64,000 nt of DNA from Gemmatales bacterium (GTDB lineage Bacteria > Planctomycetota > Planctomycetia > Gemmatales > Gemmataceae), in contig BPJP01000007.1 in assembly GCA_026004675.1 (NCBI GenBank), positions 62,001-126,000 on the forward strand, in the 5' to 3' direction. The position numbers and the translations under genes were made by a program. The notes beneath the pieces were generated by a model that had not been told where the DNA came from, searched no databases, and saw only the letters and a program-made list of their open reading frames with translations. How positions within the stretch are numbered: position 1 is the stretch's first letter; each line of letters begins with the position of its first letter. This document shows, piece by piece, positions 62,180 through 64,000 of this stretch.

Positions 62180-63835
62180 TTACGTCAGGCGACGCTGAAC
62201 CAGGTCGGCTAATTTTTCCCGAAAGATTTTCGAATTATGCCTGATATCGACCGGAAATTCCGAGAAAAAACATATTTCCTGGATCGCATCCGCCGGCGGG
62301 TGGCGGCGAGCCAACTCCAACAGTTCCCGCTTTAGCTGTTCGAGATGGCGCCAGCCGCTTTTCTCCGGCTCTACACATAGAACAGGCTTCTGGGCAAAGC
62401 GTTGGCCAATTCCAACCAGAGCGCTTCGGCGTACTTGGGGATGGGTGTTGAAAATTCCTTCGCAGGCGGCTGTGAAAAGGACTCCGTTTTCGGTTATAAC
62501 ACGCTGCGATTTTCGACCACAAAACCAAAGGCGGCCCTGGTTGTCGAAATATCCTACGTCCCCCATCCGGTGATAGAACGAACCGCTTGCGGGATCGGGG
62601 ATCTTTGCCAGAGTCTCGGCCTCCGGTTGGCCGAAGTAATGGCGTGACACGATTGGCCCCTGAACAACGATCTCGCCGATTTCGCCCGCTGGTTGCAACA
62701 ACTCGTCCGACCAGCACGCGATCGGTCCATCGTCGATGCGGATAACACCGACTCGATTGGCGGAGATCGGTTTCCCGACGCATGTTCCAGCGCCTTTTTC
62801 TGTACCGTACCTCGTTTCGTTCAGAACTTCATTGCTGCTGATGACACAAACAGGCAGCGCTTCCGTGGCACCATAGGGCGTAAAAATCGGCACTCGATCG
62901 GCGAGCAGTTGTTGAAACGTCTCGAGAACTTCTACTGGCACGGGAGCGCCTGCCGACAAGACTCGCTTCAACGTCGGCAAACGAATGTGGTGCCGCACGC
63001 CGAACTCGCCAACGCGGCGCAGCAGAGCAGGCGAACCAAAAAGGTTATTGGCGCCGAATACCTGAATCGGTGTGATGATGTTTCGCGGATCGACCCTCCC
63101 CGGACGGGTGGCATCCATGACGGGAACGACGCCGGTCATGCCCAAAGCTGGGGCAAACAGCGCGAAAAGAGGAAAAGTCGTGACATCGATTTCGCCTTCG
63201 GCGATTTGAAAGGTCTGTTTTAACAACTCGACCTGTGCCACGAAAATCGGGTGTGTGTAAACCGCGCCTTTCGGCGGCCCTGTGCTGCCGGACGTAAACA
63301 GGATGGCAGCAGGCGTTTCGTCGTCGGGTCGAAACGAAGGAAAAGGGCAACAACGATTATGACGGCGACAAAGGCTGGCCAGGCTGAAACCTCCCCATCC
63401 CCATCGCCGACCAACTGTCACGACCAGCCGGAGCGATTTTTTTGCCCAGCCAAACAGGATCCGGGCCAGCTGTGCCTTGGCGATGCCGACGAAGGCAGAC
63501 GGCTCGACTTCCGCCAGACACCGACCCAAGGAGCGAATCCCCATGCCCGGATCGATGAAGACTGGTACTGCGCCGATTTTGAAAAGGGCGAAAGTCAAGG
63601 CAAAAAACTCCAGTCCCGGCTTGACCATTAAAACAGTACGCATGCCCGCTTGGACGCCGACATCTGTCAGGGCGTGGGCGAACTGATCGCAAATGTTGTT
63701 GAGTTCGCGGAAGCTGTAACAGGCGTAGTCGGCCAGCCGTCGAGGTCGACGTGTTTTCGGAACATAGAGTGCCGGTGATACCGGCCGCCGCTGGGCTTGA
63801 AGAACTAGCGAATCGGCAATGTTGGGAGCGCTCAC
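62180..63835 (-). CDS. OleC-like AMP-dependent ligase (beta-lactone synthetase family)
   Basis: A 551-residue ANL-superfamily enzyme. The adenylation motif is AAILFTSGSTGPPKGAVYTH; FGSPALLRRVGEFG, RVLSAGAPVP, FTPYGATEALPV and YHRMGDVGYFDNQGRLWFCG follow, as in OleC proteins of long-chain olefin biosynthesis. OleC adenylates a beta-hydroxy acid and closes a beta-lactone. The genes for OleA, OleB and OleD are not seen here. The GTG start at 63835 gives MSAPNIADSLV. It lies 6 bp after pgi on the same strand. A fatty-acid CoA ligase role is the main alternative. Confidence 0.8.
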   Translation of the reverse strand: MSAPNIADSLVLQAQRRPVSPALYVPKTRRPRRLADYACYSFRELNNICDQFAHALTDVGVQAGMRTVLMVKPGLEFFALTFALFKIGAVPVFIDPGMGIRSLGRCLAEVEPSAFVGIAKAQLARILFGWAKKSLRLVVTVGRRWGWGGFSLASLCRRHNRCCPFPSFRPDDETPAAILFTSGSTGPPKGAVYTHPIFVAQVELLKQTFQIAEGEIDVTTFPLFALFAPALGMTGVVPVMDATRPGRVDPRNIITPIQVFGANNLFGSPALLRRVGEFGVRHHIRLPTLKRVLSAGAPVPVEVLETFQQLLADRVPIFTPYGATEALPVCVISSNEVLNETRYGTEKGAGTCVGKPISANRVGVIRIDDGPIACWSDELLQPAGEIGEIVVQGPIVSRHYFGQPEAETLAKIPDPASGSFYHRMGDVGYFDNQGRLWFCGRKSQRVITENGVLFTAACEGIFNTHPQVRRSALVGIGQRFAQKPVLCVEPEKSGWRHLEQLKRELLELARRHPPADAIQEICFFSEFPVDIRHNSKIFREKLADLVQRRLT

Positions 63836-63841
63836 CGTTTC

Positions 63842-64000
63842 TTACATCGGCGACTGGGAAGACGAATTCGTGGACCGCAAAAACGCTCGCATATTTCGTT
63901 TGTAAGCTTCGACTCCTGGCTGACCATAGGGGTTGATCCCCATCAGTCGGCCTTCGACGACCGTAGCGAGCATGAGCATCTGGAACAGTTGTCCCATGAC
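63842..64000 (-). CDS. pgi: Glucose-6-phosphate isomerase, C-terminal end only
   Basis: The last 52 codons of a gene running off the right edge. Translation of the minus strand gives MGQLFQMLMLATVVEGRLMG, then INPYGQPGVEAYK and a stop at 63842. The INPYGQPGVEAYK segment matches the C-terminal helix of phosphoglucose isomerases, which contains the conserved lysine of the active site. The enzyme interconverts glucose 6-phosphate and fructose 6-phosphate. The OleC-like gene starts 6 bp downstream, so it is likely co-transcribed. Confidence 0.85.
   Translation of the reverse strand, partial: VMGQLFQMLMLATVVEGRLMGINPYGQPGVEAYKRNMRAFLRSTNSSSQSPM

Noticed and set aside
1-64000. tRNA, rRNA, insertion sequences or prophage genes
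   Set aside because: I looked for T-loop motifs, transposase or integrase signatures and flanking repeats and saw none; a tRNA scan would settle the tRNA question.

Overview
This window looks like chromosomal DNA of a planctomycete, probably of the Gemmatales. The evidence is the gene content: a DUF1559 pseudopilin-like protein, a DUF1501 protein with a Tat-type leader, a Cys-type sulfatase, a planctomycete-type ECF sigma factor paired with a Ser/Thr kinase, PQQ-like propeller and YVTN/cytochrome c proteins, LamG-domain proteins and an orphan FtsX-like permease. The DNA is moderately GC-rich, gene-dense and on both strands. I saw no tRNA, rRNA, CRISPR array, insertion sequence, phage or plasmid genes. 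All assignments come from reading the sequence and recalling families; no database search was run.

Layout. 1-4.7 kb: end of a ceramidase-like gene, FtsX-like permease, enolase-superfamily enzyme, LamG protein. 4.7-7.2 kb: a small ORF followed by two genes overlapping by ATGA that match selenoneine synthase SenA and selenosugar synthase SenB, the clearest pathway find. 7.2-12.6 kb (minus): PpiC-type isomerase, PhnD-like binding protein and two TolC-family proteins. 13-21.5 kb: TPR protein, orphan CoA-transferase subunit, tsaD, sulfatase, gluQRS, esterase, propeller/diheme cytochrome. 21.6-25.7 kb: an ECF sigma factor and a 1170-residue membrane protein joining an anti-sigma zinc finger to macroglobulin-type domains. 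26.3-31.6 kb: FHA-GGDEF protein, a gene remnant next to its intact paralogue, GntR/LacI-type regulator, cysteine-less TlpA-like protein. 31.8-39.7 kb: dnaG-rpoD behind a near-consensus promoter, zinc-ribbon coiled-coil protein, larA-like gene, lnt.

40-47 kb is an accessory-looking block: zinc-ribbon membrane protein, two small exported proteins, a trypsin-like protease with HEAT repeats broken by two frameshifts, then a divergent ECF sigma factor and a kinase-LamG gene broken by one frameshift. All three breaks look like one extra base in a short homopolymer, so sequencing error must be excluded before calling pseudogenes. 47-64 kb: DUF1559, PQQ-propeller lipoprotein, DUF1501, small exported protein, large GTPase, O-methyltransferase, MoeA fused to a binding-protein domain, SixA-like phosphatase, FAH-family enzyme, Hsp70-like protein, short HlyD-like protein, alpha/beta-hydrolase, an OleC-like ligase and the 3' end of pgi.

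Likely functional units: senA-senB; dnaG-rpoD; sigma/anti-sigma at 21.6-25.7 kb; ECF sigma/kinase at 44.6-47.1 kb; pgi-oleC-like.
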